Assembly: GCA_003868215.1 (NCBI GenBank)
Contig: QWDQ01000050.1
Location: 62,001-126,000 of the forward strand
Length of the DNA: 64,000 bases
DNA from: Pseudophaeomoniella oleicola
Lineage: Eukaryota > Ascomycota > Eurotiomycetes > Phaeomoniellales > Phaeomoniellaceae
Reading direction: 5' to 3'
In this document: positions 1 through 9,603 of the stretch, piece by piece
Numbering within the stretch: position 1 is the stretch's first letter
Layout of the letters: every line of letters starts with the position of its first letter
Position numbers and translations under genes: made by a program
The notes under the pieces: model-generated
The model's input: only the letters and a program-made list of their open reading frames with translations
What the model was told of the DNA's origin: nothing
Databases searched by the model: none

Positions 1-248
1 ACAGTGACTAGGCTGGCTTGTGGCCGGTGGCAGTGCTATGCCTACTATGCAATAAACACTTAGTAAACGCAGAAGAAGGACATTTGTGAGCTGGGGATTG
101 ATTGCCAGCGTTAAGAGAATAACAACGAAGCTGCTGACGTCTGTATTATCGATGCCCAACGGTTTCATACAATGTTTCTTGATGGGGGAGTATCTGCCAT
201 TTCCATCAACGACTTGCTGCTTCAATATTACATGCAACCAGCCGAACC

Positions 249-1118
249 ATGGTTCGACGTTTAGGAGCATTAGACATATATTGTCCAATCAGAGACCCGT
301 TTCTTGATAGAAAGACCTCATCACAGCGACCGCCAAAGTTCAGGAAGGGGACTCAGTTCAGACTACCTATGCAGATCAATGGTAAAGGGATTGACACCCT
401 TCCAGATACGGGCTCGAACGAGAATGCGATATCTCGAGCAATGGCCCAAACTTTGGACCTTTCCATCCAAGCGGTCTCTCCCGGCCGGAACAATTTCCAG
501 ATCGCCAACGGCCAACGCATCAAAGCCATAGGAAGGGTCATCACTGATTGCGCATTCTCTCGAGACACCCAAGAAGGATCCTTCCCGCTGATATTCAACG
601 TCTTTGAGCGGCTGATAGAACCTGTTGTCATTGGATGTGAATTTCTTGATGCCACCAAGACCCTGTTGAAGAATAGATATCGGCTCAAGGAAATCTTCTC
701 CAAGATTCGGCAGCCACGACGTCTATTGCATTTGAACAGACCTCAACACCGGATGATATGCTACCTTGACAACGAACTTGTGCTTGCCAATCCTGACACA
801 GGGGCTGAGATGAACTTAGTGTCCCCTGGATTTGCTGAACGCCACAACTTCGCAGGAACGTGGCTTGACGGCGAGCCGGAGATGATCCAATTCGCGGATG
901 GAAGCGTCGGCTATGTCAGGTCTCCCCGGCAGTCCAAGTTCTCATGTGGTGGGGGAAAGGTCACGAGTGTCACAGTCTGGGTTCTGGACGGGCTTACATC
1001 GGACGTGCTCATCGGCGGAGATCTTCTGAACCACCTCAATGCTTACAGCGAGTATGCGGATGAATTCTTACACACGAATGCTTTTGACGACTATGGGAAC
1101 TTTAATCCCATATATTAG
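249..1118 (+). CDS. Retropepsin-like aspartic protease-fold protein (two DTG motifs)
   Basis: The 289-residue reading frame has two copies of a retropepsin-like signature: PDTGSNENAIS near residue 53 and PDTGAEMNLVS near residue 179. The second copy is followed by a VLIGGDLL stretch, which matches the hydrophobic-Gly segment at the end of such folds. Single-chain retropepsin-like domains are common in fungal genomes, both as host proteins and as leftovers of LTR elements. No reverse transcriptase, integrase, gag or terminal repeats are recognisable around it, so it may be a host protein of unknown function or an isolated element relic. The start is uncertain because an upstream exon is possible. 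The family call is fairly safe; activity and origin are not. Confidence 0.5.
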   Translation: MVRRLGALDIYCPIRDPFLDRKTSSQRPPKFRKGTQFRLPMQINGKGIDTLPDTGSNENAISRAMAQTLDLSIQAVSPGRNNFQIANGQRIKAIGRVITDCAFSRDTQEGSFPLIFNVFERLIEPVVIGCEFLDATKTLLKNRYRLKEIFSKIRQPRRLLHLNRPQHRMICYLDNELVLANPDTGAEMNLVSPGFAERHNFAGTWLDGEPEMIQFADGSVGYVRSPRQSKFSCGGGKVTSVTVWVLDGLTSDVLIGGDLLNHLNAYSEYADEFLHTNAFDDYGNFNPIY

Positions 1119-2149
1119 CTCGAGCGCAATGCTCAAAAGTTTCGCCAAGCTTTCAGACGGGATGTTGCAACGGCACGGTCACCCTCAGACGGGCATCGAC
1201 CTGGAGACCAGACAGATGGGCGATTGAATGCGGCGGAGGTCAATTGCTTGTTTCGGAATGCCATCCAACATGAAGCTATGGTCGAGAACCGCCGACGGCA
1301 GAACGCTCGAGCTAGAATTGATCCCCTGCCTCCCGGTGATCGCCGTGATCGCTTAGAGGCAGAAGAACGGGAACGGCGCCGGGTCTACGAGGTCACGCGT
1401 GATCTTCGCATCCAAGTTCACGAGGGCAGGACCGCAGGTCACGGTGGTGGTGGTCACGTACCAGAGTCCAGGCCATAATCAAGACCCGCAGTGGGTAGGG
1501 TGTTGGAAGGTTGCAACCACTGTGGCCGCCCAGTCTTCTCATTCCAATTCTTACTAGAAGGACCCATCTTTTATCTTGGAAGAAGGTAAAGGCAATCTCT
1601 TTGGGGCGGCACAGACAAAGTTTCTTGTATTTCATTTGTTTCCTGCGCTGGCGTTGGATGGTAGGTACTCGTCTTATCCTGACATGGAAAGGGGGACGGC
1701 GTTGTGAAAATCAGGAAAGGCAATATCTGCGGGCGGAACGGCATAGACAAAACTTTGGGGGGGGGTTTTTTTTCCCCTTTTTTTTTCTTCGTCCGCGTTG
1801 GGTGGTATGGAGGTAGATATGTACTCGTCTATTATAGGATGGAAGGAGGGAAGGCGCTGTTTGAATCAGAAAGCAAAGGGGTAGTCGTTTATAGTCAGGC
1901 GTCATATTTGGAGAGAGGCATTTAGAATTCGAAGGTGCTGTCGTAAGGTATGCATTAATGAATATATGTGCAAGTGATAAATTCGCTTCTTCTTCTCCTT
2001 CTTCTTCTTATACAAGAAATGATAACTCAGAGTATACCTATCTAGAAAGACAGACAAACAGACCCAGGTAGATCATTCTTCTTTACGTCTACCTACCTAC
2101 TACCTAGGTAAACAGTTCCATATTCATACAACGAACGACGAGATTCGCG
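1119..2149. other. Intergenic, with decayed tandem duplication
   Basis: No gene is recognised between the retropepsin-like frame and the 3' end of the HIBCH-type gene. It contains the diverged tandem duplication listed separately, a (CTT)n tract near 1986-2010, and a CTACCTACC...CCTAGG tract at 2089-2108. Confidence 0.5.
1589..1872 (+). repeat. Diverged tandem duplication, two units
   Basis: Unit 1 (1589-1716) and unit 2 (1717-1872) share ordered blocks: AAGGCAAT-TCT, GGCGG-AC-GCA-AGACAAA, TCxTxCGCGTTGG-like, TGGTAGGTA/GGTAGATATG followed by TACTCGTCT-T, GGA-GG-GGxGACGGCG/AAGGCGCTG, and AATCAG-AA. Unit 2 is longer mainly because of homopolymer runs (about 9 G, 8 T, 4 C, 9 T) at 1756-1789. 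Neither unit has a convincing reading frame. Confidence 0.6.
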
Positions 2150-3715
2150 TCAAGGGGGTGTTTCTACATCTGTGGCTGCTTCTTCTCGCATCCTCTCCAT
2201 CACATCCCTGATCTTCGCTTTCAGCCCTTGTTTCGTCACGACGGAGTCCCCGAACTCCTTCTTTAGTTTATCGATCACGCTTGCAGGCGTGACGACCGAG
2301 GCCTTGCCGCGGGGTTCGACCGCCTTGATGGCCTCTTTGATGGCTTTCTCACGTGGGAGCCCGAGACCGAGTCGAGCAACGAATGGGTAATCCATGTAGT
2401 TGTAGTAGGCCGGTCCTTTAGCGAGGAGGGCTACTTGGTTTTTTCGGTCTACCTTGAAGAATTCTTCAACGGTAGCGTCGTCGACTTCGTCTAGAGTTGC
2501 TGGAGTCCAGTTTGGCTTTCGGTTTTTCTCGATCAATCTTGCTGTGACGCCTTCCACAAAATCAGGGTGACGCATGAAGTGTGTGGCCATTGCGTGTTCC
2601 TTGACAAAGGCCTCTCCAATGGACCATGACTTGCCAAGCCGCATTTGGCGTAGTGCCACTTTAAGAGAGGTTGGAGAGCGGGCTTGGAGCGTTTCGATCG
2701 TCTTCTGCGCCCACTCCTCGTGATTGGACACTCCTTGGAGTTCTGATATTATCTCCGGCACCGTGTCCTTTGAAAAGCAACGATCGATGGCTTTACGTAG
2801 AGAGCCCGTTAAGTTGCCATTGGGGGTCGGTGGAAGCTCGTCTTCCTGAGGAAGAGGTTGAGTAAACTCAGCGATGGTATTGTTGACGATAATGAGCCGT
2901 TCGGAGACTGATGCTTCATCCTTGAACACAAGTTCAGACAAGCGGGTCGTGAGATTGCTGAGACTAGAAGAATGCACATAGTGGGTCGCAATGCCAGCCA
3001 TATATGCTTGCCGGCCGTTGAGACGGTCAGATGTAAGGGCAAGGTAGGTACCGATTTCGCCGTCCAAACGGGGGAGAAAAAAGGAGCCACCAACGTCAGG
3101 GAAGAATCCTATGGTGGTCTCTGGCATCGCGAAGAGTGTCCGTTCAGTTGCGATCCTGAACGGAGCATGTACCGAAAGGCCGACACCTCCACCCATGGTG
3201 ATTCCGTCCATGAAGGATATATATGGCTTTTGGTATTGTGCAATGAGGTGGTCTAGTGTATATTCGAGGGCGAAGAAGTCGGCCGACGCCTTTTGGCCTT
3301 CCGGCGTGTTGTTCTGCTTGGCTAATGCAGCGACGTCTCCTCCTGCGCATAAAGCCTTGTCTCCTGCTCCGGCCAATATGATCACATTTGCCAAATGGGA
3401 TTTTTGCCATTCCACTAGACGCGGTAATATCTTTCTTGCCATAGACCCGTTCAAAGAGTTTAGCTTCTTCGGTCGATTGAGCTCTATCAGTCGTACGCCA
3501 TAAAGTGAGCTGAAGAGCACATCGTCGGGTTCGTCACCGGGAAGTTCTTGCGGTATCTGCCGCGATGTCGAGACCATCCTCGTTGAATTGAGATCTGTAA
3601 AAGCCGGATTGGTGAATTTCGCACGTAGAGGCATCTTCGCTATTCGAGAACGGGAAGGAACAGAAGACCAGCCCAGTGAAGTCGCACACCGAGCACAACT
3701 AGATCGAAGCGACAT
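2150..3715 (-). CDS. EHD3: Mitochondrial 3-hydroxyisobutyryl-CoA hydrolase-type protein (Ehd3/HIBCH, mS47-like)
   Basis: This is a crotonase-fold protein of about 521 residues. HIBCH enzymes hydrolyse 3-hydroxyisobutyryl-CoA in valine catabolism in the matrix; in yeast the same family member (Ehd3) is also mitoribosomal subunit mS47. Family marks include GVRLIELNRPKKLNSLN, GAGDKALCAGGDVAAL (oxyanion region), GITMGGGVGLSVHAPFRIAT, and MPETTIGFFPDVGGSFFLPR with the conserved Glu and Asp. A C-terminal segment typical of HIBCH is present. The frame is open to 3841, but I chose the Met at 3715 because the following residues (MSLRSSCARCATSLGWSS) make a basic, Ser-rich targeting sequence. The upstream 42 codons are Pro-rich and look like leader. 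It is divergent from NMD3. Confidence 0.92.
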   Translation of the reverse strand: MSLRSSCARCATSLGWSSVPSRSRIAKMPLRAKFTNPAFTDLNSTRMVSTSRQIPQELPGDEPDDVLFSSLYGVRLIELNRPKKLNSLNGSMARKILPRLVEWQKSHLANVIILAGAGDKALCAGGDVAALAKQNNTPEGQKASADFFALEYTLDHLIAQYQKPYISFMDGITMGGGVGLSVHAPFRIATERTLFAMPETTIGFFPDVGGSFFLPRLDGEIGTYLALTSDRLNGRQAYMAGIATHYVHSSSLSNLTTRLSELVFKDEASVSERLIIVNNTIAEFTQPLPQEDELPPTPNGNLTGSLRKAIDRCFSKDTVPEIISELQGVSNHEEWAQKTIETLQARSPTSLKVALRQMRLGKSWSIGEAFVKEHAMATHFMRHPDFVEGVTARLIEKNRKPNWTPATLDEVDDATVEEFFKVDRKNQVALLAKGPAYYNYMDYPFVARLGLGLPREKAIKEAIKAVEPRGKASVVTPASVIDKLKKEFGDSVVTKQGLKAKIRDVMERMREEAATDVETPP

Positions 3716-4291
3716 TTGCGGCAACTGGGCATCAATCAGGAAAGAGAGATCGGGGTCAGGATAGCGAGACGGGAGGTGGAGGGAGAGAGGCTGAAGAATG
3801 CCAATGAGATAACCGAGGTTTGATTCGGGAGTGCAGAACAAACCAATGAGCTTCTGACTCTAACTACCCTACTCTTTCTCGTCTCTCCCAAGTCGATAAT
3901 TATTCCTCCCAGTGACGTGCAGGTCGATTATCTGGAGAGAATTTGGAGTACCGTTAATGTTACAGTCAGTTTAGGTAAGCTTACTCCAAAAGAAAGGAAC
4001 AAGTAAAATAATTAAAAAATAATTAACTTAATTAATAATAAATCAAAATAACTAAAACGGACACCTCCCAGCGGCCGCGACGAGTATTTCTAAATTTTTA
4101 AGGCTGAAGAGTTACCTAAGCGGCGAAATTTTGGGGGGAGGGGAACAAATATCTTATCGCCTCCCACCACATAATTAGTATTACTGGGTTGATTGTAAAT
4201 CAGTCTGCTCCTGTCACTTCAAGACAGGGTATTCATATATTATCTCACTGTTCCTCTCGAGTTCATCTCTCTACAGGAGAGACAGAGAGTC
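3716..4291. promoter_or_regulatory. Divergent promoter region, HIBCH-type gene / NMD3
   Basis: About 575 bp separates two outward-facing genes. It holds an A+T-rich block of TTAATTAA-like words at roughly 4005-4055. No defined factor site is claimed. Confidence 0.5.
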
Positions 4292-5964
4292 ATGGCTATG
4301 GACATTGACGCTCAACATATAAGCCTGCCCACTAACCAGGCGCAGACTCAAGCAACGTACGTTACATTAATATCTAGAGAAACCCGCGGCTAACGGACTA
4401 CAGGATCCTCTGCTATAATTGCGGCGCCCCGATCGATGGTACACTGTCTGCTGGGGCTCTATGTTACGATTGTCTCAAACTCACGACCGATGTATCGGAA
4501 GGTATTCAAAGAGAAGCGACGCTGCACACCTGTCGGGATTGTGAAAGATGGCTCCAGCCGCCGAATCAATGGCTGGTGGCCCAACCTGAATCGCGCGAGC
4601 TACTTGCGATATGTCTGAGAAAGTTGAGAGGATTGCACAAAGTCAGAGTAATCGATGCCGGGTTTTTATGGACGGAGCCGCATTCGCGCAGAATCAAGGT
4701 CAAGATTACTGTTCAACAAGAAGCGTCAGAGGGGACTATAATACAACAGACTTTCGAAGTCGAATATGTGGTTGCCTTTCAGCAGTGCCCGGATTGTCAA
4801 AAGTCATACACTGCCAACGTCTGGCGAGCGGCCGTGCAAGTTCGCCAGAAAGTCCCTCACAAGCGAACTTTCCTTTACCTCGAACAACTGATCCTGAAAC
4901 ATGGTGGACATAAAGATACCATCAACATTAAAGAAACCAGAGACGGACTCGATTTTTTCTACTCTCAAAGAAATCACGCCGAGAAATTTGTCGACTTCTT
5001 GACCTCGTCAACCCCCGCGCGGGTGAAGAAATCCCAGGAGCTCATCTCCATGGACGTGCATACATCTACGAAATCCTACAAGTTCACATACTCCTGTGAA
5101 CTGATTCCTATATGCAAAGATGATCTAGTGGCTCTACCAATCAAGCTGGCAAAATCGCTTGGCAACATCGCTCCTCTTTGCCTCTGCTACAAGATCGGCA
5201 CTGCTGTGTACCTTCTCGACCCGAATACATTACAGACCGCCGACGTGCCAAGCCCGATCTACTGGCGTGCACCTTTCAAGAACATTGCCGATGTACAGGA
5301 ACTCGTCGAGTTTATCGTCCTTGATATTGAACCTCTTGGACCAAGGAAAGGACGATTCGCTTTGGCCGAAGCCACAGTTGCACGAGCATCCGACCTCGGT
5401 TCTAATGACACCACCTATCTAGTCCGCACTCACCTTGGAGACGTTCTTCACGCAGGCGACTCTGTCATGGGTTACCATCTGACAGGCACCAACTTCAACG
5501 ACGAAAACTTCGAAGCACTCGAGAACTCATCGCAATACGCGAGCACCATTCCCGACGTCGTCTTGGTCAAGAAGCACTACCACCGCCGCAAGAACGCCGC
5601 CGGCCGAAGAAACTGGAAACTGAAACGCATGGCCAGAGACGAAGGCGACCTGCTCCCCAAGAAAGCCGACCAGGAGCGGCTCGAAAACGACTTCGAGATG
5701 TTCTTGCGCGACGTCGAAGAAGACGAAGAGTTGCGCAGCACCTTGGCCCTCTACAAAGCACAAAAAGCCGCACAGCGAAAAAGACGCGCAGAGCGCATGG
5801 AAGGTATCGAAGAAGAAGGAGGAGCAGGAGCCGCCGAGGAGGAGGACGGTGGAATGGAAGTCGAGAGCACGATCGGCGGTGACGAGACCGAAGATGAGGA
5901 TGTTCCTCAGATCAACATGGAAGAACTTCTTGACGACCTCGAAGATCTGAGGGTCGAAGATTAA
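4292..5964 (+). CDS. NMD3: 60S ribosomal export protein NMD3
   Basis: Two exons, 4292-4356 and 4404-5964, flank a 47-nt intron (GTACGT...CTACAG) and give 541 residues, close to yeast Nmd3 (518). NMD3 is the adaptor that links nascent 60S subunits to Crm1 for export. The N-terminus has the expected zinc-binding CxxC pairs: CYNC (25-28), CYDC (42-45), CRDC (65-68) and CPDC (about 150). The central body follows the family (FLYLEQLILKHGGH, GLDFFYSQRNHAEKFVDFL, YKFTYSCELIPICKDDLV). The C-terminus is acidic and contains IN-MEELLDDLEDL, consistent with a leucine-rich export signal. The first exon is needed because the intronless frame lacks the first three CxxC motifs. Identification is secure. Confidence 0.96.
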
Positions 5965-6327
5965 AGGAGCAAAAAAGTTCATTTCCGATTCCTCTCTCAT
6001 GATGATTCTTTCCATGTTTGATTTCTGGGCGTCGCGTGCTTCTTCATGGTCATATAGCATTCTATGTTGGTGTGATGGTCAGGGTGGGGTTTTATTATGG
6101 CTTGATAGAAAACGTTCTACACACACGGCTGCCGGGGTACTTTTTCTAGATCTCTTATATTAGGTGAAATGAAAAGTGCTCTGAAATTTTTTTTTTTTTT
6201 TTGCGCTTATCACTCATTTCTCAGAGGAAGATAATCGTCGTTTTTGATCATGCCCTCCCGCCACCACAAGAATATGCGCTCCCGGTGATGTCTAGTTTTA
6301 TAGTCTATCCCATCATAACCGACCAGG
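5965..6327. other. Convergent 3' intergenic region
   Basis: This lies between the NMD3 and ACC deaminase 3' ends. It contains a T run of about 16 at 6187-6202 and no reading frame of note. Confidence 0.5.
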
Positions 6328-7470
6328 TTACAAAACTCCCGCATACGAATTAACGGCCAATTGACCCCCCAGATGCGCATACAACACATTCACCTCTCCC
6401 TCCGCATCCTCGTGGAACTCGCCCTTCCTCGCCATATCCAGCAAGCCGGCCAAACTCTTCCCCTCGTAAACCGGGTCCGTGATCATGGCTTCCATGCTGG
6501 CGCCGTATCGAATTGCTTCGAGCGTCGTCTGGTCCGGCACGCCGTAGCAGCCGGCGTGGTAGCGGTCGTCCATGATGATGTCGTCGAGGGTCAGGGTTGC
6601 AGGGTCGAGGCCGATCTTCTCAGCCGTGACGCGAGCTTGGTGGAGGACTGTTTGGCGCGTTTCAACGGGCCGCGCGGAGGCGTCGATGCCGACGACCTTG
6701 CGTTTACGGGAGGGCTTTTGTAGAGTTTCGAGGAATTTAAAGCCGGCGACCATGCCGGCCATGGTGGACCCAGTGACGGCGCAAACGATCACGACGTCGA
6801 AGAAAGTGCCTAATTCTTTCTCCTGGGCGGCTACTTCAAAGGCCCAGCGGGCAAAGCCAAGGCCACCGAGTGGATGGTCGGAGGCACCGGCGGGGATCCA
6901 GTAGGGTTTGCCTCCTTCTTGAGCTGTATCATCGAGAAGTTTGGCGAGACGAGTCTTGTCGTCCTTGTGCTCGAAGACATTTTCTGCGGTGCCGTCTGTC
7001 TTGATGGCCTTTTCTATGGATTTGGCGGCAGCTGTTGAGATAGGGTCGCCGATTGTGATATCAGCGTTCATCAACCGTGACAACTGCAGATTACCCACGG
7101 CATCATAGCCTGGGGCATCGTCTCCGGGCACCCAATGCTCCTGGAGTAGCTTGCACTTCATCCCAGACTTGGCGGCCACGGCGGCAACTTGTCGAGTGTG
7201 ATTAGATTGAATTCCACCGACGCTGATCAAGGTGTCACATCCTTGGGACAAAGCATCGGCTATCAGATATTCTAGCTTGCGGGTCTTGTTGCCGCCGAAG
7301 GCAAGTCCGGAGTTGCAATCATCGCGTTTGGCGTAGACTTTGATCGTCTTTCCAGACACGGAGGAGAGGTCCGAACTTATGCGTGGCAGATGCTGGATGG
7401 GGGAGGGTCCGAAAAGGAGAGCAGTTCGGGGTACAGAGGAGAATGGAGAAGGGAGCGTTATGTCTGCCAT
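6328..7470 (-). CDS. acdS: 1-aminocyclopropane-1-carboxylate (ACC) deaminase
   Basis: A 380-residue PLP enzyme, fold type II. ACC deaminase opens the ethylene precursor ACC to 2-oxobutyrate and ammonia. The sequence is close to bacterial AcdS through its length: AKRDDCNSGLAFGGNKTRKL with the PLP lysine K62, VGGIQSNHTRQVAAVAA with S89, IPAGASDHPLGGLGF, CAVTGSTMAGMV, and TDPVYEGKSLAGL with the Tyr335-Glu336 pair expected in true ACC deaminases. That pair argues against the related D-cysteine desulfhydrase function. The frame opens at 7521, but the Met at 7470 (MADITLPSPFSS) matches family starts. No introns are seen. The gene is known in some soil and plant-associated fungi and is thought to be of bacterial descent. 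Confidence 0.93.
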   Translation of the reverse strand: MADITLPSPFSSVPRTALLFGPSPIQHLPRISSDLSSVSGKTIKVYAKRDDCNSGLAFGGNKTRKLEYLIADALSQGCDTLISVGGIQSNHTRQVAAVAAKSGMKCKLLQEHWVPGDDAPGYDAVGNLQLSRLMNADITIGDPISTAAAKSIEKAIKTDGTAENVFEHKDDKTRLAKLLDDTAQEGGKPYWIPAGASDHPLGGLGFARWAFEVAAQEKELGTFFDVVIVCAVTGSTMAGMVAGFKFLETLQKPSRKRKVVGIDASARPVETRQTVLHQARVTAEKIGLDPATLTLDDIIMDDRYHAGCYGVPDQTTLEAIRYGASMEAMITDPVYEGKSLAGLLDMARKGEFHEDAEGEVNVLYAHLGGQLAVNSYAGVL

Positions 7471-7978
7471 GGATGTAGTAATAGAGTCGAGATTCCCGTT
7501 TCCTTTTACAATATTTCGCATTCAAGACGTCTGGGTGCAACAACACTTGCAAATGACACGGAGTAGTAAAAACTCACCATCATAGGGAAGTGCAACTCTG
7601 ACTACTCATATATGCCCCATACTGTACCTTGGGTCCTTGGCTTATCGCTCTTATCCGTAAACTGCCTCCTCGGATAACAACGGAATTTCACGCGAGTTGA
7701 CTGATATAACTTGTTGTAGTATGATTTTGGAAGATGAAGCTTTCCGCCATCGGCGTCCGGCATTTATTAAATTACCGAAACGGCGTCGGCAATTTGGAGG
7801 GTTGATTGCATTAATTTTACCTGATATATGATCAACCCGTTCAGAATTCGAATTGCGACTTTGAGGAGAACTGGTCATGACGGACAATGACTGATTGTGT
7901 ACCTTACACGTCGAACAGCTGGAGGATCACTGCCTAGAAAGAAAACCCCACAAGGACCTAGGTATGCATGACTGTGGC

Positions 7979-8059
7979 CTTGAAGTGCCCTCATCAAAAG
8001 AGATGAGCGTAGCAAATCAAGCCTGAGCACTTTTGATGAGGGCACTTCAAGCCTGAGCA
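7979..8059. repeat. Perfect 22-bp inverted repeat with overlapping 13-bp direct repeat
   Basis: The left arm at 7979-8000 (begins CTTGAAGTGCCC) is exactly reverse-complementary to the right arm at 8030-8051, leaving a 29-nt loop. The word TCAAGCCTGAGCA occurs at 8017-8029 and again at 8047-8059, 30 nt apart, bracketing the right arm. There is no T tract or neighbouring gene end to suggest a terminator. Confidence 0.9.
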
Positions 8060-8717
8060 GATGCGATCCCTCTGAGTTATACGACAAAGACCATCTCACC
8101 AACTTGTTCCTTTTCGTCCAGCATCACTCATAGTATATTAGAGCATCCGACTTCCCTGTTGGTGCTGAGTGGAGCATGGATTCAGGACAAGTAGATGGGC
8201 TGCTGCGTAGTGATTCAGTACTGATGAACATGCGGGTATTGCGAACATCACATCTTGAGGAGCGCTGCGCAGGCCATACGCATACCACCAAAACGAGAAA
8301 TAGGATCATCAAAGGCGGATTCTAGATGTTGGCAATGGGGGATGATGACAAGATCAATGGATTGCGAAGTGCACGTGACCGGATTAGTCACCATCAGTTA
8401 CGGGGAAAGTCCTCAGTCAGCGGGGCGCATGCTAATTCCGCTCCAATGACGAAGGAACGAACAGTTTACACCATTCTGACGAAACAGCAATTGCAAATAT
8501 GATGCCATCATTGATGGAAGGGAGTGGGAGATGTCTCGTCTCAGGTTACGTAGTACACTGCGAGACTGCGAGACTGTACCGTTAACTTAGTACTACAAAG
8601 CCTAAGCGGAATTGAAAGCGAAAGCCAATGAGAAAAAGACAAACTGCTGCTTGGCACAGCGTCATTGCACATACTGTCCAGTAGGTTCTTGAAGTCACTT
8701 CCTCATTCGCCGACCTA

Positions 8718-8733
8718 TATACTACGTAGTATA
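8718..8733. repeat. 16-bp palindrome centred on TACGTA
   Basis: A perfect palindrome TATACTACGTAGTATA, one member of a dispersed set in this window (also 20791, 23035, 25613 and 51496). It lies about 130 bp upstream of the start at 8861. Confidence 0.8.
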
Positions 8734-8860
8734 ACAGGATACGAGATCCTTTTTGACTTGCGTTTCCCTCGCTATATACTTCCCACACATCAGTCTAACA
8801 ATCCCATTCCATTCCATCTTCTCTCAGCGCAACTCACAATTCATAACCACTGCAATCAAC

Positions 8861-9252
8861 ATGCCTCGCGGAGCAGAATTTGACAACGGCGTTGTCCAAT
8901 CCGACAATGCTGTCGAAGCAGGACAGACCGCTGTCCACGGTGCCGGGAATGATGTCAAAGTGATACTCCCCTCTCTACGATCTCTATCACCGTATCAGCA
9001 CAGACAGCTAATCGTTACCCACAGGCCAATGAACCACCTGCCCGTGCCCATAAGACCGCTGGCCTACCAGAGGGTCTAGACGAGATTCAAGATAACCTAT
9101 CTTCTGGCGGATCCCGTGGTAACCAAGTTGGAAGTGGAAAGGGGGGCCATGAGCCACACAGTGATGGATCGGGCAAGGGACTGGGTGCACACAAGGCAAA
9201 CCCCAACCTAGACGCCGAGAATCTACCCGACGAAGCCAAGTTGAGGCAGTAA
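8861..9252 (+). CDS. Small hydrophilic, probably disordered protein (108 aa)
   Basis: Two exons, 8861-8959 and 9025-9252, with a 65-nt intron (GTGATA...CCACAG, branch-like GCTAATC) joining in phase 0. The product begins MPRGAEFDNGVVQSDNAVEA and is rich in Gly, Asn, Asp, Lys and Ser, with no hydrophobic core, signal peptide or membrane segment. A Gly/Ser/His-rich middle (SSGGSRGNQVGSGKGGHE) precedes a conserved-looking end (NPNLDAENLPDEAKLRQ). Small proteins of this composition are widespread and uncharacterised in Pezizomycotina and resemble hydrophilins in character; a stress role is only inference. The splice model is supported by frame continuity and the uniform composition of both exons. 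Confidence 0.7.
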
Positions 9253-9603
9253 GGAGAACATGTTGTGGAACAGAAGAGAACAAAATGTGACCATTCGAAG
9301 ACGAGCCCCCCGGGTGCCAGACCTGGATGGAGGTAGTGAAGGCTCAGAGAGGTACGCCATGACGCATGATAGGAGTCCTTAAATTTCATTTGAGAAAGCG
9401 CTCAACAAAATATCTGGTTTACAAGTCAAGAAATCTGATCTTCCTCTGTTCCCTGTACGTGTTCATTCTACGGAAGCCGTGTAGGGTTTCCCAAGGGTTC
9501 CCATCTCCTCGTACATCTGCCCCTTTTACTCCTGTCCTGGATGCTCGAGTATCAGTTGCAACCCAGCGTGGTTCGCTAGACGCTGTTAGTGCATAGCGAT
9601 CAC
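9253..9603. other. Convergent intergenic region
   Basis: No gene is recognised between the 3' ends of the small hydrophilic protein gene and the 2EXR/F-box-like gene. Confidence 0.4.

Larger units (their letters stand above)
7471..8860. other. Gene-free stretch with fold-back and palindrome
   Basis: 1.39 kb with no supportable gene. It holds the 22-bp inverted repeat near 8.0 kb, a short tandem ACTGCGAG repeat near 8558-8575 and a TACGTA-centred palindrome at 8718-8733, each listed separately. The right end is the promoter of the small hydrophilic protein gene. Confidence 0.5.
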
